Origin: Myxocyprinus asiaticus
Lineage: Eukaryota > Chordata > Actinopteri > Cypriniformes > Catostomidae
DNA length: 64,000 nt
NCBI RefSeq assembly: GCF_019703515.2
Contig: NC_059347.1
Coordinates: 22,621,501 to 22,685,500, forward strand
Direction of reading: 5' to 3'
Of this stretch, positions 23,201 to 38,200 are shown one piece after another; positions within the stretch are counted from its first letter, which is position 1; every line of letters starts with the position of its first letter. Position numbers and translations under genes: made by a program. The notes beneath the pieces were generated by a model that saw only the letters and a program-made list of their open reading frames with translations, did no database searches and had not been told where the DNA came from.

Positions 23201-26200
23201 AAGGTGCTTTGTGTATTCAATAACTGGATCCAGCTATCCAACAAACTGTGCTAGGGAAGTGGAGAGGGCTAAATTGGAAATCCCATTTGTATGTTCAGGG
23301 CTAAATTCGAGTATGGGGAACTCTGAGGCTTGGACTCAGAAGCTGCAGAGGTTGAGACTAGAGGCTCTGGTTAGGACTGGGACAGAAAAGGATGCTGATG
23401 AAGCTCTGAAGTTACTTGCTCAGGTATAGTTTTATACCAGACACTGTTATTGCACTGTAAAGTCTGATATAGAGCAACAGTTTGACAACAGATGCTAATA
23501 TATGTTTGATTTTTAAGATCATCAATTTGATTCATAATATTAAGTATAAAAGTATCTTATTTTAGATTTCAGATGCCCAAAATGACCCAGTGCTTTTAGC
23601 TTTAAAGGGAAGAGCTCACCTGCAAAAAGGCCAAACTGAGGAAGCATTTGAGGTGATGATGTTTCTCATTTCGACCTGATAAAAAAAACAAAAAAAAAAC
23701 ATCTTTCTCAATATATTGTTATAGTATATTATAAGTATTTTTTTTATTTTTTTATATAAAAACTTTGGAAATCTGGTAATGTTTGAAATAACTCTGTTTC
23801 TTACAGGTTTCTGCTGAGCTGCTTTGCTCTCACCCAGGCTCTGTGGAGGGTCTCACTCTGAAGGGACTTGCATATTGTGCTAAAGATGAACACAAGCAGG
23901 CAGAGGAGAGGTTTGAAACCCATCCTACACACACACACACACACACAAACCAATACACACACACTTAAACACATTCATCCCCCTTGTGTTTATCTATCTA
24001 ATGTTTAGCTATCTTGAGGCTTTGTCCCAGAGCCCAGAGAATGGGGAGTTGTACTTCTTGCTGGGGCGCCTGTATTGGAACATGGGCGAAGAAACTCGGA
24101 GGGACCGGAGCAAAGCCCACACACATTTACTGAAGGTGAGCCCATATGTACCAGTCCTTACTCTTAATCATTATAGCACAGGGTACGTAGAATTTCCAAA
24201 TCACTTCTTCTTGTTTTTATTAGCATTTTCCATACTGTCCCAAATTTTTGGGTGTTGTATATTGATAACAAAATAAATTATGATTTGGTTTGCTTTCAGG
24301 CTGCTAAACTGGACCCGTATCTTGGTTCAGTGTTTCGTTTCCTGGGTCATTACTACAGGGAGGTGGCAAAAGACCCGAGCAGGGCCAGAGGCTGCTATAA
24401 GAGAGCATTTGAGCTGGATTCCTCTGACACAGAGGCTGGAGCTGCTACTGTGGACCTCAGCATGGAGCAGGGAGACATGGTGAGTGAAGAAATGTTGCAT
24501 TAATCCAGGACAGTCCCGTAGACGATTTGCTCTGCTGTCCACTGTGTAGCTGTCCTTAGCTCAAATTCATCTTCAGTGGGTTTAATGTCTGTGTTACATG
24601 TTCTCTGTGGTTTAGGACTCAGCTCTGGCTGTGCTGCAGTCAGTAACAGACAGAGCCACTCCTGGCTCTGCTAAATGGGCCTGGATGAGGAGGGGGCTCT
24701 ACCATCTGAAGGTTGGTCAGCACCAACAGGCTATTGCAGAGTGAGTGAATCGATTGTACAATTTCAGCTTGTAAGTGATAATAAAATTTGTTAGACTGGA
24801 CCTGGATGCTGTGATCGGCAGATATTTTTAAAGACCGTATTTAATGTAACCACAAGAAAGTTGCCAGCTGTTATAATTTAATAATGGGGCTCTACAAAAA
24901 GGATGGTCCGACGCTGGTATGACAGAATTGGTGGAAGTGTCACTTGTCCTATATCAGCGAATACTGCATTGTCCTATATCAGATGATCGTGCACATGTGT
25001 TTTTATGCTTTGCAAACATTTGGTTTTGTGTGATGTATTGAACTATTTTTTTTTTTTTAATTGTGCTGGTTTAAATGTCACCAAAGTAATTTTATCTAAC
25101 TGGCTATCAAAGATTAGGTTTTGGCAAAATTGAAAGAATGATCAGATAATTGTGGAAGCATCAAAGAAATCAGTAATGTTTGCACAGTTTGCTATCCCTT
25201 TACCAGCTAATCATGAAAGTGTGTGTATAAATTCATAGCTTTCATGAAGTAACGATAGCTGCATTTTTTTTAGCTATTATTGCTCATTAAAAACCTCATC
25301 AATAATTTAGAGTAAAACGTTTTTTTTTTGTGTGTAAAGAAAGCTTAGTTAAATTAAATGAATTGTTTTTTGAGGTGCATCCAGTAAAAATCTTTGCAGA
25401 TAAAGAATCCTATTGCATTTGCAGTTGCTCTATAATAGTTATTAATAGTATATTACAAAATTGCATCCATCCATGCATCCATATTATTGACACATTTCTG
25501 CTTTGGTCTCAGTCTGCAGGCGGCATTGAGGGCTGATCCTCAGGATTGGGTGTGCTGGGAGTGTTTGGGTGAGGCCTATCTGAACCGCAGGAGTTTCACA
25601 GCTGCTCTGAAAGCCTTCGCTAAAGCACATCTCCTGCAGCCCACCTCCATCTACAGCCTCTATCAGACCGCCGCCATCAAACAGGTCCTGGGGCGCTTTA
25701 AAGAGTCCGCCGTCGAGTACAGGCAGATTTTAGAGCAGGAGGACTACGTGCCAGCAATGAAAGGTATGCATTTATTCTGTATTATTGTGTCACTCTATAG
25801 GTTAATAACTATTTCACGCAGTATTAGAGGAGACACTTTTTTTTTTTTTTTTTTTTTACCAATTAAAAGCCTTTTAACTGTGTTTTGATTCACAGGTCTT
25901 GGTGAATGCTTTTTAGCCTTGGCTAAAAGTGCCCTGGAGGATTATCTAGATGGCAGAGCAGTAGACCTGATACAGAACGCCATCCATTACCTCTTTAGGT
26001 AGGCTGTTTTGTAAGCATCAAAGTCCATTGGGAAGGGGGAACTTTTAAAGAGTAAATGTAATCATCTCTGTGTGAAATTAGTTTTCAAGGGTGTCTTCCA
26101 GTGTTTATTGGTTCAGTCTCACTCCTCGTGTAAATGTTCTTAGAGCGGTCCAGCAAAGGCCAGACTTGTCCTGTCTGTGGAAGTTGCTTGGCGATGCCTG

Positions 26201-29200
26201 CACCACCTCCAGAACTGTATCGCCAAACCGGGCCAAAGTGCTGGTACCCGGAGCCCTGTGTGGAATGGAACCACCTGATCAAAGCCAAACACTGGACCAG
26301 AGACAGCTCCTCACTCTTGGAGAAAGGTGAAAGATACAGTCATAATAGTTCATAATAGCATTTTTTTCTAGTTCATATTTCATAGATGGATTCATGGATT
26401 GAAACACAGTATTTTGCAAATCATGAAATCAAAATTGCTTTTATGTGGCTTTTAGTCCATGTTTGTTAGCTTTGAGGCCATTGACTGAATATGTGAGCGA
26501 ACTCCTAAAGAGTTTTTTTTTTTTTTTTTTTTTGCATAAGTATGCATTTTAAAATGTACACTTTCTCTTCTGGGAAATCAGACCAAAAATATTTATGACC
26601 CATAGGGGTGGGGGGGAAAAATAGATTCTGTTGCAAGTTATGATTCTTGAGACTTTAAAATGGTCTCACTGATGAAAAAGAAATTTTGAATTAAAAATGT
26701 ACTTGTTTAGCTTAATACTAATACAATATTTGATAGATAATATAGGAAGCTATATTTGTGCAGAGTTCCACACAAACAGGTTTTCTCTCAGAGAAGTTTT
26801 GTATCTTCATTTCTTTACGTTTAATCCTTTAATTGCTGTGTACAGCAATCAAAATGCTGCTTGTTCTCTGTCAGATGTCAAATCCTCTGCTGTGGATACT
26901 GTTTCTGTTACTATGCATAATCCACAGGCTTATTTTTGAGGCAGCTGTAAAAAGGCCCATCCAACTGTTGGATGGAACTTCATGTTGCAAACCCACAATT
27001 TATAATCTTAACAGCTATAAATGTGGAGTGTCGTGTGCTTCAACAGTCTTTTTAGCAAGTCAGTTCACTCGGCGGCCATCTTAAGAACGCTTCCGGACAG
27101 CTATTTTTCTATGTAAAGAAGTGGCATGACAGTGCAGCTCCTATCTACTTGAATGGGGAAAGTCCAAAATGTTTGGTCAAGATTATGATCAAAGGACATA
27201 TTTTAAATTAGCAGTAAAATCTGACAACACTGGTATCATAAATTGTGCTTCTTTATCTTAGATTACGCTCAAAAACGAAATTTTCCCGGCTTGTATCGCT
27301 AATGCGCGTGTGCATTCTCAAGTTGATTGACAGGTGATGTCTGTATCTAAAAGGTGATTGGCTCTTTTACCTGTAAGGTGGCACTTCCTTTCTACATCTG
27401 TTGACTGTTGGGCATTCCTATTTCTCCCAACCATTTTAATAGAAGTGGCCCGTCTCTGCAAAATAGTCTCTGGCTTTAAGCAGTTTCATTGAAGCATGTC
27501 ATTCTGCATCCTGCATGCGCATACGCGGTTTTGTGCCACTGTGTATTGGAGCTTTTTATGCTTCTTATTTGTCTTACTTTAATAGGTTTGTAGGATAAGA
27601 GTTTATTGTAATTTAGCCAATTGTTTTAGTTTAGTAACCATTAGTTACCTTAAAGGGATGTGCTTAGCATCTATAAATCCCTATGAAACACGTCTGATTG
27701 GGGAACAGACATAATGCAGCCTAATTATACATGGGTTCCTTAACACAGACATGTCGACTAATAGCTCAGACAACGCACCGACTGGTCGATTGGTTGTTTT
27801 GCACACCCCTACCTTGTATTACGGAATGTCTTTTATAGACATTTCTTTTAGAGAAAAAGGAGTTAACACAGCTAAATACAGTATTAGAACATCAAATTGC
27901 TATACTAGCAGAATTACAATACTTTAAAAATCACAACAGATATAGAATCAGCATGTAAATATCATTGTAATATCAAATCGGGAGGTTTGTGGCAATTTCC
28001 AGACCTAATGACCCATTCTGCATTCATGGTGTATCCAAATTTTTTTCCAATCAGTTGCTCTCTAGAATGAGAATTATTGAAAATCATGGTTTATAGCTTA
28101 AACTAAAGGCTATTTAAAAATAACTGAATTACTGTTGCAAACTTTACTTTCCCAGGTGCTTTGGTCGTGCTTTGAAACTGATGCCTGAGGCACCCGGTCT
28201 GTGGTGTGACCTTGGCCTGAACATCTACCACCAATCCAGACTGCTCAAATCTCAGTATCCTGAAGAGGACTCTCAGCCCCTGCTGGAGAAAGCTATGCAG
28301 GTACATGACCTGACCTGGGTTCAGTAGTTCATGTTTTCATGAAGAGGTTCATTAATAAAGCTAATGCACTGGTTTTGTTTGGCTCTTTTTAACAGTGTGT
28401 AAAGAAGGCTGTCATGCTGGATAGTGCCAGTCACACATACTGGAACACCCTTGGAGTGGTTGCCATGGCAAAGGGTTAATAACCATATGAACTCTAGATT
28501 CTCTTCTTTCTATACTTTATTAGTCTGTTGTTATTCATTTTGATATACCGTTAAGTGTAACTGGAAGATGTGGGATGCTGTTCTTTTATAGTGGTGTAAT
28601 GATATTGGATTGTTCTGTATTTTAAGGATGGGGATCTCAGGTGGGCCTGGGTAGCTCAGCGAGTATTGACGCTGACTACCAACCCTGGAGTCGCGAGTTC
28701 GAATCCAGGGTGTGCTGAGTGACTCCAGCCAGGTCTCCTAAGCAACCAAATTGGCCCGGTTGCTGGGGAGGGTAGAGTCACATGGGGTTACCTCCTCATG
28801 GTCGCTATAATATGATTCGCTCTTGGTGGGGCGCGTGGTGAGTTGTAAGTGGATGCTGCGGAGAATAACGTGGGCCTCTACAAGCACTCCGTCTCCGCGG
28901 TAACGCGCTCAACAAGCCACGTGAATAGATGCGCGGATTGATGTTCTCAGACGTGGAGGCAGCTGAGATGCGTCCTCCACCACCCAGATTGAGGCATATC
29001 ACTACACCACCACGAGGACTTAGAGCGCATTGGGAATTGCACATTGCAAATTGGGGAGAAAAGGGGAGAAAATCCACACAAAAAGAAAAAAGGATGGGGA
29101 TCTCAGTTAATGTTAAATTCTGCTTTTATATTTCAGGTATTGAAAACTTTGCTCTTGCACAACACAGCTTCATCAAATCTGTCAAAGCTGAGTCAAATGT

Positions 29201-32200
29201 AAGTGCTGAAAGAAAACAAACTAAAATCTGGGACTCACTTGTTAAACTTCTGGGATGATATGAAATGTGCAATGTGTCATGATCATTTTTCAGAATGTGA
29301 TTGCATGGACCAACCTCGGTGCTTTATATCTGAAGAAGGGAAATATAGAGGTAACGTGAAGGTTATAACTCGGTTAAACATGTTTAAAAGTCATTACATT
29401 TAAAGCCACAATAATCATCATTTGTTTTAAAATATTTTTAGCTCTCTCATGAAGCTTTCAAGATTGCTCAATCTTTAGAGCCCCTCTATGTGAACTGCTG
29501 GATCGGACAGGTACACCATACATCAGACCAAAAGTTAATATAATATCCAGATTTTAGTAACACTTTACAATAGCTAATGTTAATGTATACAACTTTACAT
29601 TTAGAAAATGTATTTGAAATGACCATTAACCAAGATTAATAAGTGCTGTGAAAAAGATTGCTTATTGATAGATCATGCTAATATTAAAAAATACAACCTT
29701 ATTGTAAAGTGTTAACCCTTCCTTTGGTCCACTTAGTAGATCTAACATCTTTCTCATCACAGGCCCTCATTGCCGAGACAGTTGGAAGTTACGACACCAT
29801 GGACCTTTTCAGACATACCACAGAACTGAGCACTCATGTACGTCTAGTCACTTTGTCTATGTATATGTGTATTTTTAACTTATGCAACTGACATACATAT
29901 GCATTTCCTCAATATATGTTGGACCTCTACATCTAAACAGTTTCTTGTTTAAATGTACAGTACTTTGTATTAACATATTTATATGATGTTAGACGGAGGG
30001 AGTGAAGGGTTATGCATATTGGGTTTGCTCCACGCTTCTGGATAAGAGCAACAGAGACTCTGAGCTCTACCTCTACAACATAGTCCAGATGAATGCTGTC
30101 TCTGCTGCCCAGGTGGCTCTGAGCAAGTACACAGGTATGAGAACACACACATAATATTTCATTAATGTACCAAAATGACATTGGAACTACTGTATATCTT
30201 ACTAGTAATGCAGCTGAAGTTGCTAGACAAAGTTAAAAATGTGTTCCCTCCGCAAGGTTCAGAAAATGGTCCATATGACAGTGATTGATTATTTAAAGAT
30301 GGAATGAGGTTATCAGGCTCACTGTACTCGCATTTTTTCCACATCAGAGAGGATTCAGACAGACCCTGATGCCTTCATCATGCTCGGATACCTGAACACA
30401 CACCTGCAGCTGAAGAAACAAGCAACTGAGGCATATCGCAGGTTTGGAAGGCTCAAGCTAATTATGAATTTGGTGTGTCTGTTTCTCTGGAATTAGAAAG
30501 TGCTTTTCAATTATGGCCCATTAACATCATGGTGTGCTGTTAATAAAACACACTATAGTTTTTGAAATTCTGTCCAAATACACAAATTCAATTAATCTGA
30601 AACAAGAAATATAGAAAGTTAATATCACTGGCATAGAAGGCATTTTTTTATCATTTTTTTAGTACATGTGCAGTACTTTTAGACCAGGTAAGAATTTAAT
30701 GGGAGCTAAGCTCTAGTGGACTCTACACGACTCAATCTCATCTCCTTTGATGTTTTGAGTTGGCGACTGGTCTGCGACGAGAAGTCTCAGATCTCATGAC
30801 AAATGGTCATATTGTGTGCGCACTCCTGCAACATGCAGAGACTAGACCCAGATGACAGTTTTCAAAACAGCTTGAAATCTAGACGTCTTGCCATCAGGTG
30901 TGAGCACTGTCCCGACAAGTGAGAGACCGTTATGAGCCAAAACCAATTAAATATAGAGAGAGCGAAAGAGAAGTGCAAGGTATTAGGGAGCAGGACGACA
31001 AAAAAAATTAATAAAAATACAGTTTCACCCACATCTCCCTACCCGCTGTCTTTTATATTTATTTATTTATTTATTTATTTTCTCCCCTTTTCTCCCCAAT
31101 TTGGAATGCCCAATTTCCAATGTGCTCTAAGTCCTCGTGGTACCGTAGTGACTCCCTTCAATCCGGGTGGCGGAGGACAAATCTCAGTTGCCTCCGTGTC
31201 TCAGACCGTCAATCCGTGCATCTTATCACATGGCTTGTTGAGCGCGTTACCACGGAGACATGGCACGTGTGGAAGCTTCATGCTATTCTCCGCGGTAACA
31301 CGCACAACTCAACACGCACCCCAACAAGAGCGAACCACATTATAGCGACCATGAGGAGGCTACCCCATGTGACTCTACCCTCCCTAGCAACCGGGCCAAT
31401 TTGGTTGCTTAGGAGACCTGGCTGGAGTCACTCAGCACGCCTTGGATTTGAACTCGCGACAAATTAACGTAAACAAGTGTAAAAACGGGCGTGAGCGGTT
31501 CTTTCATGTTTGTTGAAAAAGGAGAGCAAGGTATTGGGTAGCAGGAGACAACAATAATAAAATAAATAAATAAATAAATGACCCACATCTCCCTACTCGC
31601 TGATTTTATTATTTTCTGCTGTTTTATAATTTTTTTCCTTTGCAAATGGTGCCAATAAGCGCAAAAACGGACGAGAGCCATTCTTTCATGTTTGTTGATT
31701 TGTGAATGAATTTTATTATCTTAATTTTAAGATGCATTTTGGGCGATCCGTTTGAAACAGGATGACACTAAAGGCAGCTATAACCGTCGGTTTTTCGCCA
31801 GTAACGTGCGGATTTAAAGGGAAATAAGTGTACAATCTGAAAATTTAAAAAAGCGAATGCATTAGCATGCACAATAGGGACAAAAATATGAGCAGCGTGC
31901 ACACTAGAAGCTCAATTACAGGTACTGCACTAAAATAACTAAATCTGCTCTAAACGCCATGTTTGCGGATAATTAAGAGAAACTGTGCACTGGTTTTTAG
32001 CTATATATTTCTCGTCTTTTAATTTTTGTGATTTATTATCATTCATTAATACACAGACGTAATGAATCAGAGACTATCTCATCAAAATTGGAACACAAGT
32101 GGTCAAAAGAGACGACCAGGTGTAACGGTGATGTGTCCCGCTTGTACATTTGTGATCGGATCACCCAAAACGCATAGTAATTCCAGTGTACACATGGTCT

Positions 32201-35200
32201 CAGTCAGGGACGAATGGTCATGTATTGATACACTACAGTCTTGTATTGTGCACCAGCATGACGGAAAACAAGACTGTGTGATTTGCAGAGCGCCGACTGC
32301 AAGTCGTGTAGTGTATGCTTGGCTTAGGGGAAAAAAGGCCACAGAGAGATACAAAAAATGTACTTTAAATTAAAAATATGGCAAACAATGGCTTTTGTTT
32401 TGTTTTTTGGTAACAATATTATTTGATAGTATTTTATTTTTGGCCTAGTTATATTATCACATGAAAGTTGATGTTCATCTCATTTTGTAAATAACAGCCT
32501 ATCTAATTGTTCAGATTGTAATTTATTTCAGTGTGTTGCGTATTTGACATAAAATGATGAAATGCTGTTTGTTTTATATAGTTTTTCATAAAAGTACAAA
32601 TGCCCCTGAAAATCAGAACTGGGAGCAAATATTTCCCCTTAATAAAAAGGTTAATTTCTCACACTGATCTAGACCCTACAGGTAATATGTGGATATATTT
32701 GTGGATATATTTTGTTATCTCCAGAGCTGCAGACTTGCTTCAGGCGTCCCCTCACACTGAGAAGCTCAGCTTTGCTCTGAGGGGCTATGGACGTGCCCTT
32801 AGGTAAAAACACTTTGTTGAACTATGCTGGCAGTGATTTCATCTGTGATGACATCATGAGAATTTACAGTGTATAATAATGGACAGGTGTGTTTAGTATG
32901 CAATGTGTGTTGTTTTTAACAGTGATGATGGGCAGTGGGAAGAGGCAGTCCGTATTTATACCTCCACACCACTAGAAGAGCTGCATGACCTCACAGGACT
33001 GGCGCTCACGTGCTATAGGACAGGACGCCTACAAGAGAGCATTCAGGGTGAGCCGTCATTGCCATATCACTCTTGTTTAATGCAGGGTTCCCATGCTCAT
33101 GGAAAACCTTGAACCTTGAAAAATCCTGGAAATTAATCAAATCTTAAAAAGTCATGGAGAAGGAATGGAAATAGTGAATATAAATTTGTCTAGTTACGGT
33201 TAGCTCTGAAATATTTCATCAGCCACAAATTGCTCTTCATCAGTGCAATCTCTATGAATAATAAAAAAAATCCTTATCTAGCAATCACAAATGACTGGAA
33301 AATTCATGGTTATTCTAGTATCATCTCTCTTCAACATTACATTTTGTGGGTGTGTGTTTGTGTGCAATTTCCAGCTTATGAGAAAGCCCTTGCAGTTGCC
33401 TCCAGTGAGAAGGAAAAGGCCTATATACTCACTGCACTGGCTCTGTTACAGCACAGGCTGGGCAGCATGGACCTCGCCAAAGCTCTGCTATTCAAGTGGT
33501 GAGCCAACAACTCGACTATATCTGCAAGCAACACTTCTCTGCTTCAAAAGTCCACAGCTTAACCTCTCTCCTTTTGGCTTATATGTTTTTGTGTTCAGTT
33601 CATTGTTGAAAGAGCCTGTTCCAGAGAGTCTGCAGTGTCTGTGTGCTCTGGGTTTGGTTCATGGTGACGTTACCCTGGCAAGTGCCACGCTCACAGAACT
33701 GCTAAAGCTGGGGGAGCCTGTAGAAGGTGCTGTGGAGGAGCGATGTCTGCTCACCTGCACTGTGCTGGCTCTACAGGGCAAGTTTAGCAGTGTTCACAGG
33801 GAGGCTGCGAGAGCTATACACAGGTACTGATGCTGTGTAATATTTACAGTTACACCATCTCCTACTCCTAACCTGATACAACACAATAAAACGACAAGCA
33901 ATGGATTAAGTCCTATCTTCTCAATTTTAATAGGAGTTTTTTTCTAACAAGCTATGATCTATTTCTGTTGCGCCATGATTGGTTGTCCCGCCCACTTTGA
34001 AATATCATTGGTCCAAAATCCTGCTCCATGTTGCTGTATATTAAAATGTCAAATATGTTCTGATTGGCTGTGATTTTGTTTCATGCAGCAACTTTTAGCA
34101 GAAATCCCACATGGTTGTGATTTCCAGCCCTGAAAACGTCATGGAAATTTTTGTAGTGAATAAAAAGCCATACACGGCTCCAAAATATTTGTAAGTGCAA
34201 TCTCTAAATGACTGGAAAAGTCATGGAAATTCAAAGGTCAAAAGGTGTGAGAACTCTGTTTCAATGTTAGAACACAGAGTTATTAGAAGCCAGACTCATT
34301 AAAGAAAGACTGTTCACTATTAATTATTCACTTGAATTATTGAGTATTCATCTGGCCTCATTAGATCTTGTTGAGTGGGAATAGAGGACCTTGATTAGAT
34401 TAAGGGCTCTCCTTTGTTTGTCCTATAAGCTTGTGACCTTTTCGATGTCCAATGTCCTCCTTCAATCTGCATTGTACAAGGATCTGAAACGTTCAAATGC
34501 TATTAAATGGAAGAGTTTTAAATCTCATTATCCTCGGGTCTGAATCATTACATTTGGTTAATTAAATTCAAAGGTCAAACGAGGCACCAGAACAGACAGT
34601 GTTCTGATATGGTATCAGAAGAATTCTGTGTCTTTAGATTTGAATTTTGTATTTTTTTAATTTGACAATTATCTAAAAATGTAACTACTTTGATAGGAAC
34701 CCGGGAAATCCATCTCTCTGGGCTCTACTCTCCAGACTGGTTCCACAGTACTGCCCCAACAAAGCTGGTGTGAGTATTCACAAGATATTTAAGAAGAAAT
34801 AACATGCTCAAAGAAATAATTAACACAAAAATAAAAATGTCATCTACTCAATTAATTAACAAGTAATGAGAATTGTTGAAGAATCGCCCCGCTACTCTCT
34901 TCCATACAACGACTTTTCATGGTGACGTGCTTGACAACTGTCAAGGTACAAAAAGGACCACAGAGAACCATAAAAGTAGTCCATACAATTTGTATGCTCT
35001 ACTCCAAGTCTTCTGAAGCCATACAATAGGCTTGTGAAGAACAGTCCGAAATTTAGGTTGTTATTCACTGAAAATCTAAATAACAGCAAAACTGGCACAA
35101 CATGCCAGTGTGCCGTTTTAGAATCTAATGCGATTGAGAATGAGACATTAGAGCTTTGGTGGAGCATTTACACAAGAACTTAAACACCTTTTCCTGAACG

Positions 35201-38200
35201 CGGAAGTTTAAAATTTCCACTCTCCAGTGTTTTCACTCACATCGGCGTAATTCTTAGCGGGTAATGTAATGTTTAAAGTATTACATTTGTAAAAATTGTC
35301 AAAAAACGTGGCTGTATAGTGTCGGTACTTCACAGAGTCGAGATTACCCTTTTTTATTGACAGTAGGGTGTAAATGTCATGAAGCAATGGTCCGAGGTTA
35401 GTTGTTATCATTAACTACTTTGAGTTGTTATGACAAAAGCACAAGTTGAGCCTGAGATTAATGTTTACTCCCATTAAAACTTATATGGTTGTTGTTCTCT
35501 GTCTGGATCGCTCATTTTGGTAGTTTTTACATTGTCTCGAGACCAGAAACAGAAAACAGGCAAATAGAATCATAATGGCGCCACCCAGTGGTTGTTCAGG
35601 AAAACTGTGGATATCACAATCTGTCCCTCACATTAATCTATCGTATAACCATAAAAACTTGGGAGTATAGCTCACAAGTTGTATAGACCTTGTTTTTAAC
35701 TTTTTTTTTTTTTTTTTTTTTTTTTTTGGAGATTGACAGCAGTGGTCACATGATGTTAGTATTAAGAAAAAGAGCTACATAAAGATTCTTTTGTTCCATG
35801 CAACACATTTTTATTTAGATTGACATGTGGGAGAGTAAATAATAATTTTGTGTAAAGAATTTCTATTTTCATTTTATGTGAACTGTTCCCTGTTCCTTTA
35901 ACCAGCTAAAAATCTTTTTGAAATTGCATGCTATTTGGACAGTGACATTAGATTACTTCAAATTATTATTTGCCATTTCTTAGTGGTGATAAATAACTGA
36001 AATTAAAATGTTGATCTGCATTCTGTTTAGGTTTATTTCCACATTGGCTCCTATAAGGATGTGATATATAAAATTGTTCACGATTGCTTTCATATCTTCG
36101 TCAGGGAGGCGCTGTGGCAGGAAGTGTGGCATGTCACGCCAGCTTGACGCTTGGAAAGGTATCGTTTTTAACCTTCTTGTATAAAGTGTTTGAAATCAAA
36201 TGCCAAGATCATTCTCTGTTAAAGTGTTCAACTCTTTTCTGTCTGTAGAGGGCGTTGCTGTACAGTGGAGTGAATCAGTTGGCCTCAGGCCGTCACTCTG
36301 GTGAGGACAGAAGACAAAATGCTCTGAAAACTATTCAGAGAGCCGTGCTGCTGTGTCCAGGTAAACTAAATACCACCACACTTCAGTTTTCCTTAAGGTT
36401 GAGTGTTTTGTGGTGGTTACCTAATGGTGTATCTTAGATGTAAACATTAAAAAATAACAGTTCCTTAGTAGTTTTGAACCAGGAATTGGTAAATGTTGCT
36501 TTTCCCTGCATTCCTGGTCTATTACCATTGTGCTTTTGACATAGGAACTGTCCCCACAATTAAAGACACTCTTAAAGATAAGTCACAATAAATACAATTT
36601 TCTTTCCTGTGATGTTATGCAGAATGTTACCCTACGTTATCACTCACTTTCATTACAACTTTTTCTATTACATTGTTTTGTTTTTGTTAGTCTTCACTCT
36701 ATTTACTGTTAGTTTTAGTATAGTTTTAGTTTTTTAGTTTTTTTTTTTAAGCTAAAACTGTTCTTTCAGTGTGTTCAGTTTTTAATTTATATTTTATTTT
36801 ATTTTAGGGCTAAAATAATTAATGTGTTAACTGAGATCATTTAAATATGTTTAAAAGCGTTATATATTTCCAAGGCCTGTCTATTGTTATCACTATCTAG
36901 TGGCATATTTATCTTTCTGATATACCATGTGTCAGAAACTACAATTAATTTGTGGTCACTAATGACAATGTTTTCATGTAGTTTTCATCGGCAGTAATAG
37001 CACATTTTGTGGACTTCACAGAAATAAAGACTATAAGTCCACATCAAATACGCCATTTGGGAAAGGGCCTGCATGGGTTTAGCCTCTTATGACTGAAACT
37101 AGCGACAACACGATAGAATCTGAACATGAGCCTGAGATTCATCATAAACACATCAGCAGTCTGATCATCAGCAACAGGAAAGACAAAGAAAATCTGAGAT
37201 TATCAGTTTTTGGATATCTTGAAAAGCTGATAAAAGAACAGTTTCATAACACTGAAATGAAATTATGAAAACATTCCATTTGGCTCCTGAGACCTTTGCG
37301 TAAAACTCGTCAGCACTAAAAAGTGCCAAGTGTAAGGCTGAGTGTGTATGTGAGTCTTCAGAGAGAATGATGGTCTGTATGAAAACTTTGATAACAGACC
37401 CTGAGACAAACATATCAGCCTGATGAAATGTAGATGATGATTAGTTTGTGATATGGGTAGCGTTATGGTGATTGACTATTGGATTGATGTTGCAGGGTTA
37501 CTTACTGTCTCTATATAGCATATATGTTCTCTTTCTGTCACTGTTTGACCAACACAGATGATCCAGCTGGGTGGGCGGGGTTAATGGCTGCCTGTCACAC
37601 AGAGAACACTGTATGCCTTCTCTCAGGCTCTGCCCCTCGCAGGGAGAATCTGGAGCGGGAACTCATGACCCTGGTGTCGGAAAAAGGTCAGCTGTGTTCA
37701 TGTGTTTCTTATGTGCTTTTTTTAATTTATTTATTTATTTATTTTTACATTTGTGACCCACATTCTTCAAAATTTGACTGATCTGTCAGTGTATATGTAT
37801 ATACTGTATGCACAGAGAGGTTTCTCTACAAATAATCATTATCTATCAATTTGACAGACTGGGTTGTAAATTGTTCATCATGCTTTATTCATTGGATGTA
37901 AATTTCATCTTGATATGCCCAATATTAACATTTTCAATAATTATAAATGACAATTCAAAGGGGTCGTTCACACCAAACACGTTTCTGTGTCTGTCTGCAC
38001 TGTTTTTCAAATGTTTTTCAATATAAACATGCACTAGATGGACATCTTTGACTGCTGCATCGCATTTCTTTTAACTCCGTGTCAGGTTAAATAGAACTTA
38101 AACTTTTAAAAACACATTTAGAGACACCTATGTTCTGTTCTAGCTCAAGAACGTGTTTGCTTTGAATTGTCCCATGTGCACAACCCCCTGTGGGTAGCTT

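Noticed and set aside
28646..28720. tRNA gene suggested by the A- and B-box-like sequences
   Set aside because: They belong to the SINE head; no cloverleaf acceptor stem closes around them.
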